Shown piece by piece: positions 10,446 to 21,668 of a stretch of 64,000 bases of DNA; the first letter of the stretch is position 1, and each line of letters opens with the position of its first letter. The stretch is from Thiocystis violacea (GTDB taxonomy: Bacteria > Pseudomonadota > Gammaproteobacteria > Chromatiales > Chromatiaceae). Position numbers and translations under genes: made by a program. A model generated the notes under the pieces. That model did not search any database. It saw only the letters and a list, made by a program, of their open reading frames with translations, and was not told the origin of the DNA. The DNA lies in the NCBI RefSeq assembly GCF_016583565.1, contig NZ_NRRF01000003.1, positions 1-64,000 of the forward strand. The letters run 5' to 3'.

Positions 10446-12020
10446 TCAGGCCCGCACCACCCGAATCCGCCGACCCCGCGGGCTGGTTTCCTCGCGACTG
10501 GCCAGCCGCTCGCCAACCGGCGCCTGTCCCGCGCGCCGATCGAAGATCACCAGCCAGCCGCCATCCAGTCCGAGTCCGGCCAGATAGCCGTCCAACTGCG
10601 CCAGGCCCTCGGTCAGCGGATCGGGGGCACCGTCGCGCCAAACCTTGAGCTCGATGCCGAGCGTCACCGCCCGATAGCGCAGACAGAGATCCATGCGGCC
10701 GCGTCCGATGGCGTATTCGCACTCCAGCGTCCCCTCGCCATTGACCACCCGTTGCAGAAAGGCCATCAGCACCAGATGCGGGGCGATCTCGTGATAGGGG
10801 GCGCTGCCCAGCAGGGGCTCGCCGTGCTGACGCCAGAAGGCGAGAAAGGCCGTCAGCAGGGCGTCCGCGTCCAGCTCGCCGGCGGGCGTGAGCCAGCTCG
10901 GCGCGATCTGGGGCAGGGAATCCTGCGGCCCGCTGGCCAGGGCGCGCGGCAACACCTCACGGTAGATAGGGTTGGCGATCACCAGCCCACCACTGCCGTC
11001 GCGGCGCAGCAGACCCAGGTCCACCAGATACTGCCGGTCATCCTCGGGCACCACACCTGGCAGGGTACCGGCCAACATCGGCTCGATCACGCGGCGCACC
11101 CGGGGCTCGCGCAATTTATCGGCCAACTGGTCGAGATGGGTGACCCGGCGCAGGATCAGGTTTTCCTTGGCCCGATCGATCAGGTCGGCCCCGATCGGGC
11201 GGGTGCGGTCGCGGCCCTCGGGCATCTCGAAACAGGTTTCATAGGCCAGGGCATTGACCAGCCACGGCTGGCCCAGAGTCAGATCCCACACGCTGGCGAG
11301 CGCCCCGGGGGTAAAGAGCTGTCCGGTTTCGGCGGTATGCTCGCCGAGCAGGGCCGTCACCTCGGTCGCGCTGAAATCGCCGAGACGCAGCGATTTCGCC
11401 TTGATGTTGAAGGCGCTGCCGCCGGTGATGACGGCGGCCTCGGCGCTGGCATGGATGCGATAGTCGCGCAGATCGCGCACCCCGCACAGGACCAGGGTCT
11501 GGGGGAAATGCCGCGGGCGCTGGGGATAGCCCGCCCGCAGCTGACGCAGCAGCGAGATCAGGGTATCGCCGATGAGGGCGTCGACCTCGTCGAGCAGCAA
11601 CACCGCGGGGCGCGGGTCGGACGCGGCCCAGAATTCCAGCAGGCGCATCAGGCGATCCCCGGCGGGCCAATCGGCCCCGCCGTTCCGATACCAATCGTCG
11701 AGCCGCCCGTCCTGGATATAGAGACGCGCCGAGCGACCGATGGCGCTGCAGATGGTGGCCATCCCCACCTCCACCTGCTCGCGCGCGCTCTGCGCACCTT
11801 CGATATTGACGTACAAGGCCCGATAACGGCCTTCCCGGTTCAAATGCGCCATCAACGCCAGCAGGCAGGTCGTCTTGCCGGTCTGGCGCGGGGCGTGGAG
11901 CAGGAAATATTTTTCCTGGTCGATGAGCGTCTGGACCTCGGCTAGATCCCAGCGCTGCAGGGGCGGCAGACAATAATGGTCCTCGGCCCGGACTGGCCCC
12001 TCGGTCGTGAAAAAGCGCAT
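10446..12020 (-). CDS. AAA+ ATPase with C-terminal PD-(D/E)XK nuclease domain
   Basis: 524 residues. The P-loop HAPRQTGKTT is near residue 45, and the Walker B VLLLDEVDALIGD near 140 is followed by a sensor-like TLVLCGVRDLRDYR. The C-terminal 90 residues carry GRGRMDLCLRY then LGIELKVW, and the helix QLDGYLAGLGLDGGWLVIFD, the pattern of a PD-(D/E)XK nuclease fused to this ATPase class. The ATG at 12020 has a near-perfect Shine-Dalgarno (GGAGGT, 6 nt away); the longer upstream frame is not needed. The order of domains differs from the neighbouring convergent gene, and the two are not close homologues. The role is unknown; mobile or defence functions are often suggested for such proteins. Confidence 0.82.
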   Translation of the reverse strand: MRFFTTEGPVRAEDHYCLPPLQRWDLAEVQTLIDQEKYFLLHAPRQTGKTTCLLALMAHLNREGRYRALYVNIEGAQSAREQVEVGMATICSAIGRSARLYIQDGRLDDWYRNGGADWPAGDRLMRLLEFWAASDPRPAVLLLDEVDALIGDTLISLLRQLRAGYPQRPRHFPQTLVLCGVRDLRDYRIHASAEAAVITGGSAFNIKAKSLRLGDFSATEVTALLGEHTAETGQLFTPGALASVWDLTLGQPWLVNALAYETCFEMPEGRDRTRPIGADLIDRAKENLILRRVTHLDQLADKLREPRVRRVIEPMLAGTLPGVVPEDDRQYLVDLGLLRRDGSGGLVIANPIYREVLPRALASGPQDSLPQIAPSWLTPAGELDADALLTAFLAFWRQHGEPLLGSAPYHEIAPHLVLMAFLQRVVNGEGTLECEYAIGRGRMDLCLRYRAVTLGIELKVWRDGAPDPLTEGLAQLDGYLAGLGLDGGWLVIFDRRAGQAPVGERLASREETSPRGRRIRVVRA

Positions 12021-12287
12021 CTCGGCACCTCCGCGCAGGGTTGGACTGACGGCTCCGCCAAGGTAGCAGATCGGGCGCCTGTGAGCCTGGATCGCCGGTG
12101 CGCGCCGCCAGCGATCGGGACGGATGACGGCGATGTCATGCGCCGGCCAGTATCCGTTGAGACCGTTTGGCGAATACTCTTCTGATGTCAGGAGACCCGA
12201 ACCATGAGGGCGCGAGAGCTGACACGCGCCCGCAACCCAAGTGGCGCCGACGACATGGTCGGCCCCCAATCCCAAGAGGAATCACCC

Positions 12288-12512
12288 ATGACGACGATGG
12301 AGCAACTGGAGCTGGACGCGCATCGCAATCAGCTCATCTCGGACGTGAAGCACCTGGTGGAGAAGTACCGTTCGATCTTCGCCTGGGATGTGCCCGACAT
12401 GGATCAGGATCGCTCGGACACCCTCATCCTGGCGGCCATCCGCGAGGCCCTTGACGGCGTCGAAACGGACTTGCGCGAGCGCGCGCACCCCGGACAGCGC
12501 GAGACAGAGTGA
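12288..12512 (+). CDS. Small hypothetical protein
   Basis: 74 residues with an acidic, probably helical sequence (LELDAHRNQLISDVKHLVEKY ... DQDRSDTLILAAIREALDGVE). The ATG at 12288 follows AGAGGA at a good distance; a longer frame from 12204 has no such site. No signal peptide, membrane segment or known motif. I do not recognise the family. It lies alone between the divergent ATPase gene and a decayed region. Confidence 0.65.
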   Translation: MTTMEQLELDAHRNQLISDVKHLVEKYRSIFAWDVPDMDQDRSDTLILAAIREALDGVETDLRERAHPGQRETE

Positions 12513-12922
12513 GCCGACGGACGACGTCGAATGAAGGCGCGCCTTCCGCCCATCAGGGAAGCCAGGAGATCGCAATCGGCGCCCGGCTGTAAGCGGCCGG
12601 GGCGCACACCTACCTCGACCCGAGCGCCCCAGTGGCGAGCGAGACACAGAGCGTCAGAGACACGTTCAGCGCGCCGTGCTGTGAATCGTCAATGATCTGA
12701 TGCTGCTAGTGGCGGCGATCATCGGCGTGGCGCTCCGTCCTTGGGCCGGCCGCCGAGTCGGTGGGAGCGGCGCCCCGCCGCGACGGGGGCGGCCGGGGTC
12801 GTCGCGCCGGGGCGGCGCTCCCACGGACTGGGCCGCTGGTCGAGGCCAAGCGGCCGTCAAGGCGCATGGCACCGGCCTATTCCGGCTCCATGCGGATTGA
12901 AACACCCCACCGGAAGGTTTGA
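12513..12922. other. Gap without gene
   Basis: 410 bases between the small hypothetical gene and the zwf relic. Apart from the hairpin at 12761-12824 I see no coding or RNA signal. Confidence 0.6.
12761..12824. repeat. Long GC-rich inverted repeat
   Basis: Arms 12761-12784 and 12801-12824 (starting GTGGGAGCGGCGCCCC) are complementary over 24 positions with two mismatches, around a 16-base G/C-rich loop. There is no T-tract, so it is a REP-like palindrome rather than a clear intrinsic terminator. Confidence 0.7.
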
Positions 12923-13036
12923 ATGGACAGGCGCGATAACCGTGCAATGCAAGCGGATGCCCTGGTGGTCTGCGGCGCGACCGGCGATCTGGCGCACAAG
13001 ATGATGTCAACCTGCTCTTCGACGGCGCTGCGCTGA
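12923..13036 (+). pseudogene. zwf: N-terminal relic of glucose-6-phosphate dehydrogenase
   Basis: A 37-codon frame starting MDRRDNRAMQADALVVCG and continuing ATGDLAHKMM before it runs out of frame and stops at 13034. ALVVxGATGDLAxK is the NADP-binding N-terminus of Zwf, in which GxTGDLA is nearly invariant. Everything after about residue 28 is missing, and the following sequence to katG shows no more of the enzyme. It is therefore a truncated relic of the entry enzyme of the pentose phosphate/Entner-Doudoroff routes. A real zwf, if present, must lie elsewhere. Confidence 0.72.
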
Positions 13037-13461
13037 CCGCGATCGGCTGGATCTTGCGCAAGGCGTGACCGCACGGAATGCCCATGTTCGATGAGGGAGA
13101 GACATCCCTTGCGCCCCGGTTTTCGTGACATAGAACCGCGATGCGCCGCGAAACCGGAACGACATGGCCTCGCTCTCAGTTGCCTCGATTCGCCCTCCAC
13201 GTCGGACGGGCTCCTCGACGCCATGTCTTGAGCGCTCGCCAGGGCGCAGGCTTGCTGCGATGTCCGTCGATCGATTGCATGTCCCTGTCGCGACGATTCG
13301 CCTTTCCCATTGGAACCCTTCTTCTTACGCGGTCTATCCTTCACTCAAGGGAATGCAAGCCCGCCCTGTGTTCTCCATGTGCCGACCGCGAATTGGCCCT
13401 GGAGCACCGGAGAGGCGGGCAAAACGCGGCCTTTACGCGAGACATGTGGATTCACCAATGA

Positions 13462-15879
<2,418 letters not shown>

Positions 15880-16690
15880 GAAGAAACGGCTCGGGTCGCG
15901 GCTGGCTTCAGCCCGGCTCGAGCACCCGGATCGAGACTTGGCCCGCGAGCCCCTGTCGCGTTGCCACGAAGGAATCGCGGCCAGTTCCTGCTCCTTTCCT
16001 CATTTCAACTTCCAACGCGCCCGACTCCCTTCGGCGCCGGGCCGGTCTTGGGATCTTCGCCCTCTTGCTCTGGCATCGCGACAGATGCAAGCCGAGAGCA
16101 CGAAGATCAGCAATCAATACGCTCGGCCCCAGAGTCAAAGGCGAGTCCGCACAGGAAGGCGCCGCGCGCTCCGGGCGCGAGCGCCAACAGACCGACGCCG
16201 CCGAGTTCCTCTCCGCCTGCAGCCTCCTCCAGGTGAGCAGCGCCGGCACCCTGAGCAGCCTGACGCAGCGACAGAAGCAGCCAGAGCTCGGTAAGGGCAA
16301 TGCACGACGCGCTGCAAGTCCGCAACAGGGCCGACACTTTCTGTGCAACACGATGGCGCGATCTGTAATCGAGCAACAGAACAAGGGTTCGAGACGGAGG
16401 GCCTCGACCGTTTGACCGCATAAACGACGAGAGCTGGAGATACGCGTGTCGCTCAGTCGAGCTCAACAGCCGATTTCGCGATTTGGGACATACGTCTGGT
16501 GGGCGTTTGGCGACGGTAGGGGTGCCATTCGATGCGAGGAAGACCAGCCTTGGGCATGCTCATCACGACATCGCAGCGCACTACTCAGCGCAACGCGCTG
16601 CCTGTCGAGACTGCTGGAGGACGTCGAGCGAGTGACCTGGGCGGTCACTCGATCAGAGTTGCGCAGCGACTGAAAACACTGTGCGAAAAG
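15880..16690. other. Gap without supported gene
   Basis: About 810 bases between katG and tRNA-Met. Several open frames of 75-158 codons exist on both strands, but none shows a ribosome binding site plus a recognisable or typically biased protein. I treat it as noncoding or as decayed sequence. Confidence 0.5.
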
Positions 16691-16767
16691 TGGTGGCTAC
16701 GCCCTGACTCGAACAGGGGACCCTCGCATTATGAGTGCGATGCTCTAACCAACTGAGCTACGTAGCC
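16691..16767 (-). tRNA. tRNA-Met (anticodon CAT), elongator type
   Basis: The minus strand reads GGCTACGTAGCTCAGTTGG and folds as a complete cloverleaf with acceptor stem GGCTACG/CGTAGCC, anticodon CAT in the loop TCATAAT region, T-loop TTCGAGT and an encoded 3' CCA. It closely matches the enterobacterial elongator tRNA-Met. It lies 48 bp downstream of ychF on the same strand; a 7-bp hairpin at 16783-16800 lies between them. Confidence 0.96.
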
Positions 16768-16815
16768 AGAAAGATCGAGGATTTTAGCTTTCGAGCTAAA
16801 GATCGTCAATAGGCG

Positions 16816-17907
16816 CTAAACGTTGAAGCGGAAGTGGATGATGTCGCCGTCCTTGACGACGTATTCCTTGCCCTCGGATCTGAGCTTACCGGCCTCTTTC
16901 GCGCCTTGCTCGCCCTTGCAGGCAACGAAATCCTCGTAGCCGATGACCTCGGCCCTGATGAAGCCTCGTTCGAAATCCGTGTGGATGACGCTCGCGGCCT
17001 GGGGTGCCTTGACCCCGCCGGGAATCGTCCAGGCCCGCACTTCCTTCGGGCCTGCCGTGAAGTAGGTTTCCAGCCCGAGCAGACGATACCCCGCGCGCAC
17101 GACGCGGTTCAGTCCCGGCTCTTCCAGCCCCAGGTCGAGCAGGAACTCGTTGCGCTCCTCATCGGCCAATTCCACGATCTCCGCCTCGATCGCCGCACAG
17201 ACAGCGACCACGGCCGCCCCCTCCTCTTCCGCGAGGGCCGTGACACGCTCGAGGTACGGATTCTTGCTGAAGCCATCTTCCGCGACGTTGGCGATGTACA
17301 TGGCCGGTTTCGCCGTGAGCAGGAAGAGATCGCGCAGTTCCATCAACGCATCCTCGCCGAGCCCCATGGCGCGCACGGGCTTGCCAGTATCCAGATGCTC
17401 TTGAACGCGCTCGAGGAGGTTCTTGCGCGCCAGAACCTGCTTATCGCCGGTCTTCACCATGCGCTGCACGCGGTCGAGCGCCTTGGTTACCGACTCCAGG
17501 TCGGCCAGGGCCAGCTCGGTATTGATGACCTCGATATCGCCCAAGGGATCGATCTTGCCGGCGACATGAATCACGTCGTCATCTTCGAAACACCGCACCA
17601 CATGGGCAATGGCATCGGTCTCGCGGATGTTCGCCAAGAACTTGTTTCCCAAGCCCTCGCCCTTGGAGGCTCCGGCCACCAGCCCGGCGATGTCGACGAA
17701 CTGCATGGACGTCGGCAGAACCTTCTGCGGCTTGGCGATAGCGGCAATGACGTCCAGGCGCGGGTCAGGCAGCGGAACCACCCCGACGTTGGGATCGATG
17801 GTGCAGAAGGGGTAATTCTCTGCCGAGATGGCCGCCTTGGTGAGGGCATTGAAGAGTGTCGACTTGCCAACGTTTGGCAGGCCGACGATACCGCATTTGA
17901 ATCCCAT
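16816..17907 (-). CDS. ychF: Redox-regulated ATPase YchF (OLA1 family)
   Basis: A 363-residue Obg-related P-loop protein that prefers ATP over GTP. G1 is GLPNVGKST at residues 9-17 and G3 is DIAGLV. The G4 region lacks the usual NKxD and reads YIANVAEDG, which is what gives the family its ATP preference. The TGS domain occupies about 280-363 and ends IIHFRFNV. YchF binds ribosomes and modulates stress responses such as oxidative defence. Length and both ends match the family exactly. In many gammaproteobacteria it follows pth; here its upstream neighbour is manC. Confidence 0.97.
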   Translation of the reverse strand: MGFKCGIVGLPNVGKSTLFNALTKAAISAENYPFCTIDPNVGVVPLPDPRLDVIAAIAKPQKVLPTSMQFVDIAGLVAGASKGEGLGNKFLANIRETDAIAHVVRCFEDDDVIHVAGKIDPLGDIEVINTELALADLESVTKALDRVQRMVKTGDKQVLARKNLLERVQEHLDTGKPVRAMGLGEDALMELRDLFLLTAKPAMYIANVAEDGFSKNPYLERVTALAEEEGAAVVAVCAAIEAEIVELADEERNEFLLDLGLEEPGLNRVVRAGYRLLGLETYFTAGPKEVRAWTIPGGVKAPQAASVIHTDFERGFIRAEVIGYEDFVACKGEQGAKEAGKLRSEGKEYVVKDGDIIHFRFNV

Positions 17908-18038
17908 GGGGTTGTTCCGCTCGAAAAATCCTAGGATTCTACAGGACGCTTGCCCGGAGATGCCATGCCGACGAAGCGCCGAGGAGCTGAGTCAAATCGA
18001 CAACTCAGCCCTTCCAAGCGCAGGTGATGCGCGCAGGG

Positions 18039-19538
18039 TCAGTGCCGGTCCGTCGTATCCCGGTTGTAGCGGTCGTCGAAGCGGACGATGTCGTCTTCAC
18101 CCAAGTAGCTTCCCGACTGGACCTCGATGAGCTCAAGCGGAATGCTGCCGGGGTTCTCCAACCGATGCGTCGCACCCACGGGGATGTAGGTCGACTGGTT
18201 TTCGGTGAGGAGAAAGGCCTGATCCTCGCAGGTCACCCGGGCGGTGCCCGAGACGACGACCCAATGCTCGGCGCGGTGATGATGCATCTGCGAGGAGAGC
18301 GATTCACCAGGCTGCACGACGAGCCGCTTGACCTGGTAGCGAGAACCCGCGCCGATCGCCTCGTAGGAGCCCCAAGGGCGATGAACGCGCTGATGATGCA
18401 GGTACTCGTTCCGCTGCTCGCTTTGCAGGAACTGGGTGACTGCCTTGACGTCCTGCGCGCTCTCCTTGCTCGCGACCAGCACGGCATCCGGCGTCTCGAC
18501 GACGATGAGATTGCTCACACCGATCGCGGCCACCATGCGATGCTGAGCGACCACCAGATTGTCGGTCGCATTATGCACGAAGGCATCGCCGTCCAGCACG
18601 TTGCCTGTGGCGTCGCGCTCACGCACCTCCCAGAGCGCCGACCAGGCGCCGACATCGGACCAGCCAACGTCGAGCGGAACCACCACGGCCGCCGGCAGAT
18701 CCTCCGCCCGGTCCTGACTGGCAGACGAGAGCCGCTCCATCACGGCATAGTCGATCGAATCGCTCGGACAGGCGGAGAAGAGCTCGGCATCGAGGCGCAT
18801 GAAATCCCCGTCGAGCGTGGCGCTCGCGAAGGCGGCGGCCACGGCGCGCGCGATGTCGGGACGGAAGCGCTCGATGAGCGCGAGCCAACAGGACGCCTTG
18901 AGCACGAAGATACCGCTGTTCCAGAGATACTCGCCGCTCGCCAGATAGGCTTGAGCGGTCTCGGCGTCCGGCTTCTCGACGAACTCCGCCAGCCCGTAGG
19001 CGGAGCCTGTCAGCTCGTCCATCGGATAGGGCGCGCCCTGGCGGATGTAGCCATAGCCGGTTTCCGGCTTGCTCGGCACGATGCCGAAGGTCACGACGGC
19101 GCCTTCTTGCGCGATCATGTAGGCGTCGGCGACGGCTGAGCGAAACGCCGGCTCATCGCGGATGGTGTGATCCGCCGGCATCACGAGCAGCACGGCGTCC
19201 TCATCGGATTGCGTGGCCGCCAGCGCCGCAAGGCTCAGTGCGGGGGCGGTGTTGCGGCCCTTTGGCTCGAGCAGGATGCGCGCAGGTCGACGCTCGATCA
19301 GGCGGAACTGCTCGGCAACCAGAAACCGATGGGCATCGTTACAGACCACCAGCGGGTCGAGCTGCCCGATGGCCTGACGCGGATGTTCCTCCGACAAGCC
19401 GTCGATGCGCCGAACGGTCTCCTGGAGCATGGTGTGCTCGCTCGTCAGCGGGAGAAACTGCTTAGGGTAGGCTTGGCGAGACAGCGGCCAGAGCCGCGTT
19501 CCAGAACCACCGGATAGAATGACAGGTTGCAATGACAT
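18039..19538 (-). CDS. manC: Mannose-1-phosphate guanylyltransferase / mannose-6-phosphate isomerase
   Basis: A bifunctional type II enzyme of 499 residues. The N-terminal guanylyltransferase half has VILSGGSGTRLWPLSR at residues 6-21 and the PKQFLPL motif. The C-terminal cupin isomerase half (about 360-480) has HRPWGSYEAIG, GESLSSQMHHHRAEHWVVV and NQSTYIPVGATHRLENPG. It makes GDP-mannose from mannose-6-phosphate for exopolysaccharide or LPS sugars (AlgA/CpsB/XanB type). It is divergent from the inositol-phosphatase-family gene across 88 bp, which must hold both promoters. No polysaccharide glycosyltransferases are adjacent. Confidence 0.95.
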   Translation of the reverse strand: MSLQPVILSGGSGTRLWPLSRQAYPKQFLPLTSEHTMLQETVRRIDGLSEEHPRQAIGQLDPLVVCNDAHRFLVAEQFRLIERRPARILLEPKGRNTAPALSLAALAATQSDEDAVLLVMPADHTIRDEPAFRSAVADAYMIAQEGAVVTFGIVPSKPETGYGYIRQGAPYPMDELTGSAYGLAEFVEKPDAETAQAYLASGEYLWNSGIFVLKASCWLALIERFRPDIARAVAAAFASATLDGDFMRLDAELFSACPSDSIDYAVMERLSSASQDRAEDLPAAVVVPLDVGWSDVGAWSALWEVRERDATGNVLDGDAFVHNATDNLVVAQHRMVAAIGVSNLIVVETPDAVLVASKESAQDVKAVTQFLQSEQRNEYLHHQRVHRPWGSYEAIGAGSRYQVKRLVVQPGESLSSQMHHHRAEHWVVVSGTARVTCEDQAFLLTENQSTYIPVGATHRLENPGSIPLELIEVQSGSYLGEDDIVRFDDRYNRDTTDRH

Positions 19539-19626
19539 CGCAGATTCCCGATCCCAAAGTGAGCGTGCGAAGCGCCGAATTAGACCAACCCATCAGACCA
19601 GGGTCAAATCCCGCAAAGAGCCAGCC

Positions 19627-20490
19627 GTGAACACCGACCTCAGACACCTATCGACACTCCTGCGCGAAACGGCGGCGGCCGAGATCATGCCGCGCTGGCA
19701 AGAGACGCGCGCCACCCGCAAGGCCGATGGCAGCCTGGTCACGGAAACGGACCTCGCCACTCAGCGGCGGATCGCCGCCGCGCTGGCGCGCGACTTCCCC
19801 GGCATTCCCGTGCTGGGCGAGGAAATGAGCAAGGAGGAGCAGGCGGACATCCTCCGCGCCTCCGAGCGCGCCATCTGGGCGCTCGACCCCGTGGACGGAA
19901 CCAGCAATTACGCCGGCGGCTTCCCCTTTTTCGCCATCTCCCTGGCCTTGATCGAGGGTGGCGAGCCGGTGCTTGGCCTGGTGCTGGACCCGGTGCGGGA
20001 CGAATGCTTCGTCGCCGCCAGAGGCCAAGGCGCCTTCCTCGACGAGGTCGCGATTCGCCCCAGCGCCGACGCCGAGCGACTCGCGGATTGCCTCGCCATG
20101 ATCGACTTGAAGCGCCTCCCGCCAAGCGCGCTGCCGGCGCTTTTCCGGGGCGGCGGCTTCGGCTCCCAGCGCAACCTCGGAGCCGTCGCCTTGGACTGGT
20201 GTTGGATCGCGTCCGGGCGCTTCCAGCTCTATCTTCACGGCAGTCAAAAGCTCTGGGACTACGCCGCCGGACGCTTGATCGCAACGGAGGCCGGCGTCGC
20301 CTCCAGACTCCTGGGGCCTGGCGGCGTTGAGGTCGCGGCCGCGTTGAGTCTGGAGCCTCGGCTCGCCATCGCGGCGGCGCACCAGGGACTCCTGGACGCT
20401 TGGATTGACTTCGTGGGGCTGCCATATACCACTGAGGGGCAAGGCGAGCCATCCAGCCCGTCGTCACAGCCCTGTCAGCCAACCACCTGA
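19627..20490 (+). CDS. Inositol monophosphatase family protein
   Basis: 287 residues with the metal-dependent phosphatase motifs of the IMPase/CysQ/FBPase fold: the metal Glu in VLGEEMS near 60, WALDPVDGTSNYAGG near 85-99, and a C-terminal WDYAAGRLIATEAGG-like block (WDYAAGRLIATEAGV). Possible substrates are inositol-1-phosphate or another sugar phosphate; the sequence does not resolve this. The start is GTG 19627, where homology begins; a longer frame upstream overlaps the manC promoter region and lacks a plausible ribosome site. The C-terminal tail (PSSPSSQPCQPTT) is low-complexity. Divergent partner: manC. Confidence 0.88.
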   Translation: MNTDLRHLSTLLRETAAAEIMPRWQETRATRKADGSLVTETDLATQRRIAAALARDFPGIPVLGEEMSKEEQADILRASERAIWALDPVDGTSNYAGGFPFFAISLALIEGGEPVLGLVLDPVRDECFVAARGQGAFLDEVAIRPSADAERLADCLAMIDLKRLPPSALPALFRGGGFGSQRNLGAVALDWCWIASGRFQLYLHGSQKLWDYAAGRLIATEAGVASRLLGPGGVEVAAALSLEPRLAIAAAHQGLLDAWIDFVGLPYTTEGQGEPSSPSSQPCQPTT

Positions 20491-20610
20491 CAGGAGCCCC
20501 AGCAGGCTCGTAGGAACGGGGTACTGCGCCAACGCTTACGGGCGATGGCGGACGTGCCGCGCGGACCCAACGACCGACATACCCCAACAGCCATCCTGAG
20601 GAGCAGTCGA

Positions 20611-21054
20611 ATGAGCGATGACCAGGCCGGTCTCGACATGGATTTAGCCAGCGGCATCGCCGCGTTTGAGTCCAAACAGTTCTCGCGCGCCACCGGGCTG
20701 CTGTCGCCGCTCGCCGAGCGAGGCGACGTCGAGGCACAGTACCGCATGGCCATCATGGCCCAGAACGGCCTCGGCATGCTGCCGAACCCGCTCCTGGCCT
20801 ACACCTATATGAAGAATGCGGCAGAGGCCGGCCTCGGCCTGGCGCAGCATGGACTGGCATTCATGTACATGGAGGGCGAGTGCATCGACAAGAACCCGCA
20901 GAAGGCCATCGCATGGTTCAAGAAGGCTGCGGAGCAAGGCCTGGTGGGTTCGCTCACGACCCTGGCGATGATGTACGAGGAGGGTCATGGTGTCGAAAAG
21001 GACCCGGACGAGGCTCGCCGACTCTATCGGCTCGCCGGCTTCGACGAGCGCTGA
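20611..21054 (+). CDS. Sel1-like repeat protein
   Basis: A 147-residue alpha-helical repeat protein. After an N-terminal TPR-like helix pair (SGIAAFESKQFSRATGLLSP), three Sel1-like repeats follow (RGDVEAQYRMAIM, AGLGLAQHGLAFMYMEG, QGLVGSLTTLAMMYEEG). Such proteins act as interaction scaffolds, often in stress signalling or secretion. There is no signal peptide, so this one should be cytoplasmic. The start at ATG 20611 is preceded by GAGGAG. It lies between the inositol phosphatase gene and tRNA-Leu, with no evident functional partner. Confidence 0.85.
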   Translation: MSDDQAGLDMDLASGIAAFESKQFSRATGLLSPLAERGDVEAQYRMAIMAQNGLGMLPNPLLAYTYMKNAAEAGLGLAQHGLAFMYMEGECIDKNPQKAIAWFKKAAEQGLVGSLTTLAMMYEEGHGVEKDPDEARRLYRLAGFDER

Positions 21055-21153
21055 CGCAAGGCGCACGGAAGCGGCACGGGCAGACAATCGTAAGCGGGAA
21101 AAAGATCTACTACCCACCAGGGTACTGACTTGGATATACTGCACGGCCACGCT

Positions 21154-21240
21154 GCCGGGGTGGCGAAATTGGTAGACGCATCAGACTCAAAATCTGACGG
21201 GGGCAACCCCGTGCCGGTTCGAGTCCGGCCCTCGGTACCA
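21154..21240 (+). tRNA. tRNA-Leu (anticodon CAA)
   Basis: An 87-nt class II tRNA with a long variable arm (CGGGGGCAACCCCG region), anticodon CAA in the loop CTCAAAA, T-loop TTCGAGT and an encoded CCA. Its 3' part, from 21203 on, is duplicated at 30469 and serves as the attachment site of the island that follows. The insertion leaves this copy complete. Confidence 0.96.
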
Positions 21241-21285
21241 TCGTTAGAACAAGGGGTTAGGCTAAAAGCCTAGCCCCTTTTTCTT
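21203..21285 (+). repeat. Island attachment repeat, left copy (tRNA-Leu 3' end plus terminator)
   Basis: An 83-bp direct repeat identical to 30469-30551 except for one base in the terminator loop (T versus C). It spans the variable arm, T arm, acceptor and CCA of tRNA-Leu and the whole terminator hairpin. A long identity block at a tRNA 3' end is the classic mark of integrase-mediated insertion. Confidence 0.92.
21252..21285 (+). terminator. Intrinsic terminator of tRNA-Leu
   Basis: Stem GGGGTTAGGCT / AGCCTAGCCCC with an AAA loop and a following TTTTTCTT tract, starting 12 nt after the tRNA CCA. Confidence 0.92.
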
Positions 21286-21401
21286 TCCCGCGATGCTCTG
21301 TGGCTCACTTCCCCGCAAGACCGACGCCAAGCAGTGGGCGCAGCAGAACGAGGCCCATACAGTGTTGAGTGGTGAATCTGTTTCGCAAAACGCGGATGTT
21401 A

Positions 21402-21651
21402 AGGCGATTTCCGGAAATGATCTTACCCACATAGATCCGGATCGGTAGGATGGGCAACGTCCGCGCTCCGAACTCGAGCCCTGCCTCGACGCCAGACGGA
21501 CGTGCCCATCTTGCAAGACGCCGAGCTGGGATGATGGGCACGCCCCGCGAGCCTCGGCACTCCGAAAGAAGCGCATCGCCAGGGCTTTGCCCATCCTACG
21601 GGATTACTACGGGATCGGAGCTGCAGGTCTGTTGTTTCCCGGAAATCGCCT
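21402..21651. repeat. Nested inverted-repeat element (REP/MITE-like) downstream of res
   Basis: An outer 13-bp inverted repeat (AGGCGATTTCCGG at 21402-21414, complement at 21639-21651) encloses an inner perfect 13-bp inverted repeat (GTAGGATGGGCAA at 21445-21457, complement at 21587-21599). The inner arms resemble the GTAGGGTGGAC arms of the 112-bp repeat at 129 and 59401, suggesting one broad family of GTAGG-type palindromes. The gap 21286-21668 holds no gene. Confidence 0.65.
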
Positions 21652-21668
21652 AAGCATCCGGCCCGTTC

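Noticed and set aside
13141..13461. 106-codon frame upstream of katG
   Set aside because: No homology or ribosome site; overlapping frames are similar, and the region is the katG leader.
15938..16415. Possible FlgM-like start (TKISNQYARPQ) in the gap after katG
   Set aside because: The rest of the frame does not carry the FlgM sigma-28-binding region.
16107..16466. 119-codon minus-strand frame between katG and tRNA-Met
   Set aside because: No ribosome site or family pattern; overlapping frames on both strands are equally long.
16783..16800. 7-bp hairpin with TTCG loop between ychF and tRNA-Met
   Set aside because: No T-tract on either side in the direction of transcription, so I do not call it a terminator.
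21286..21668. Search for an integrase at the left end of the island
   Set aside because: No frame on either strand has a tyrosine or serine recombinase pattern; only inverted repeats are present.
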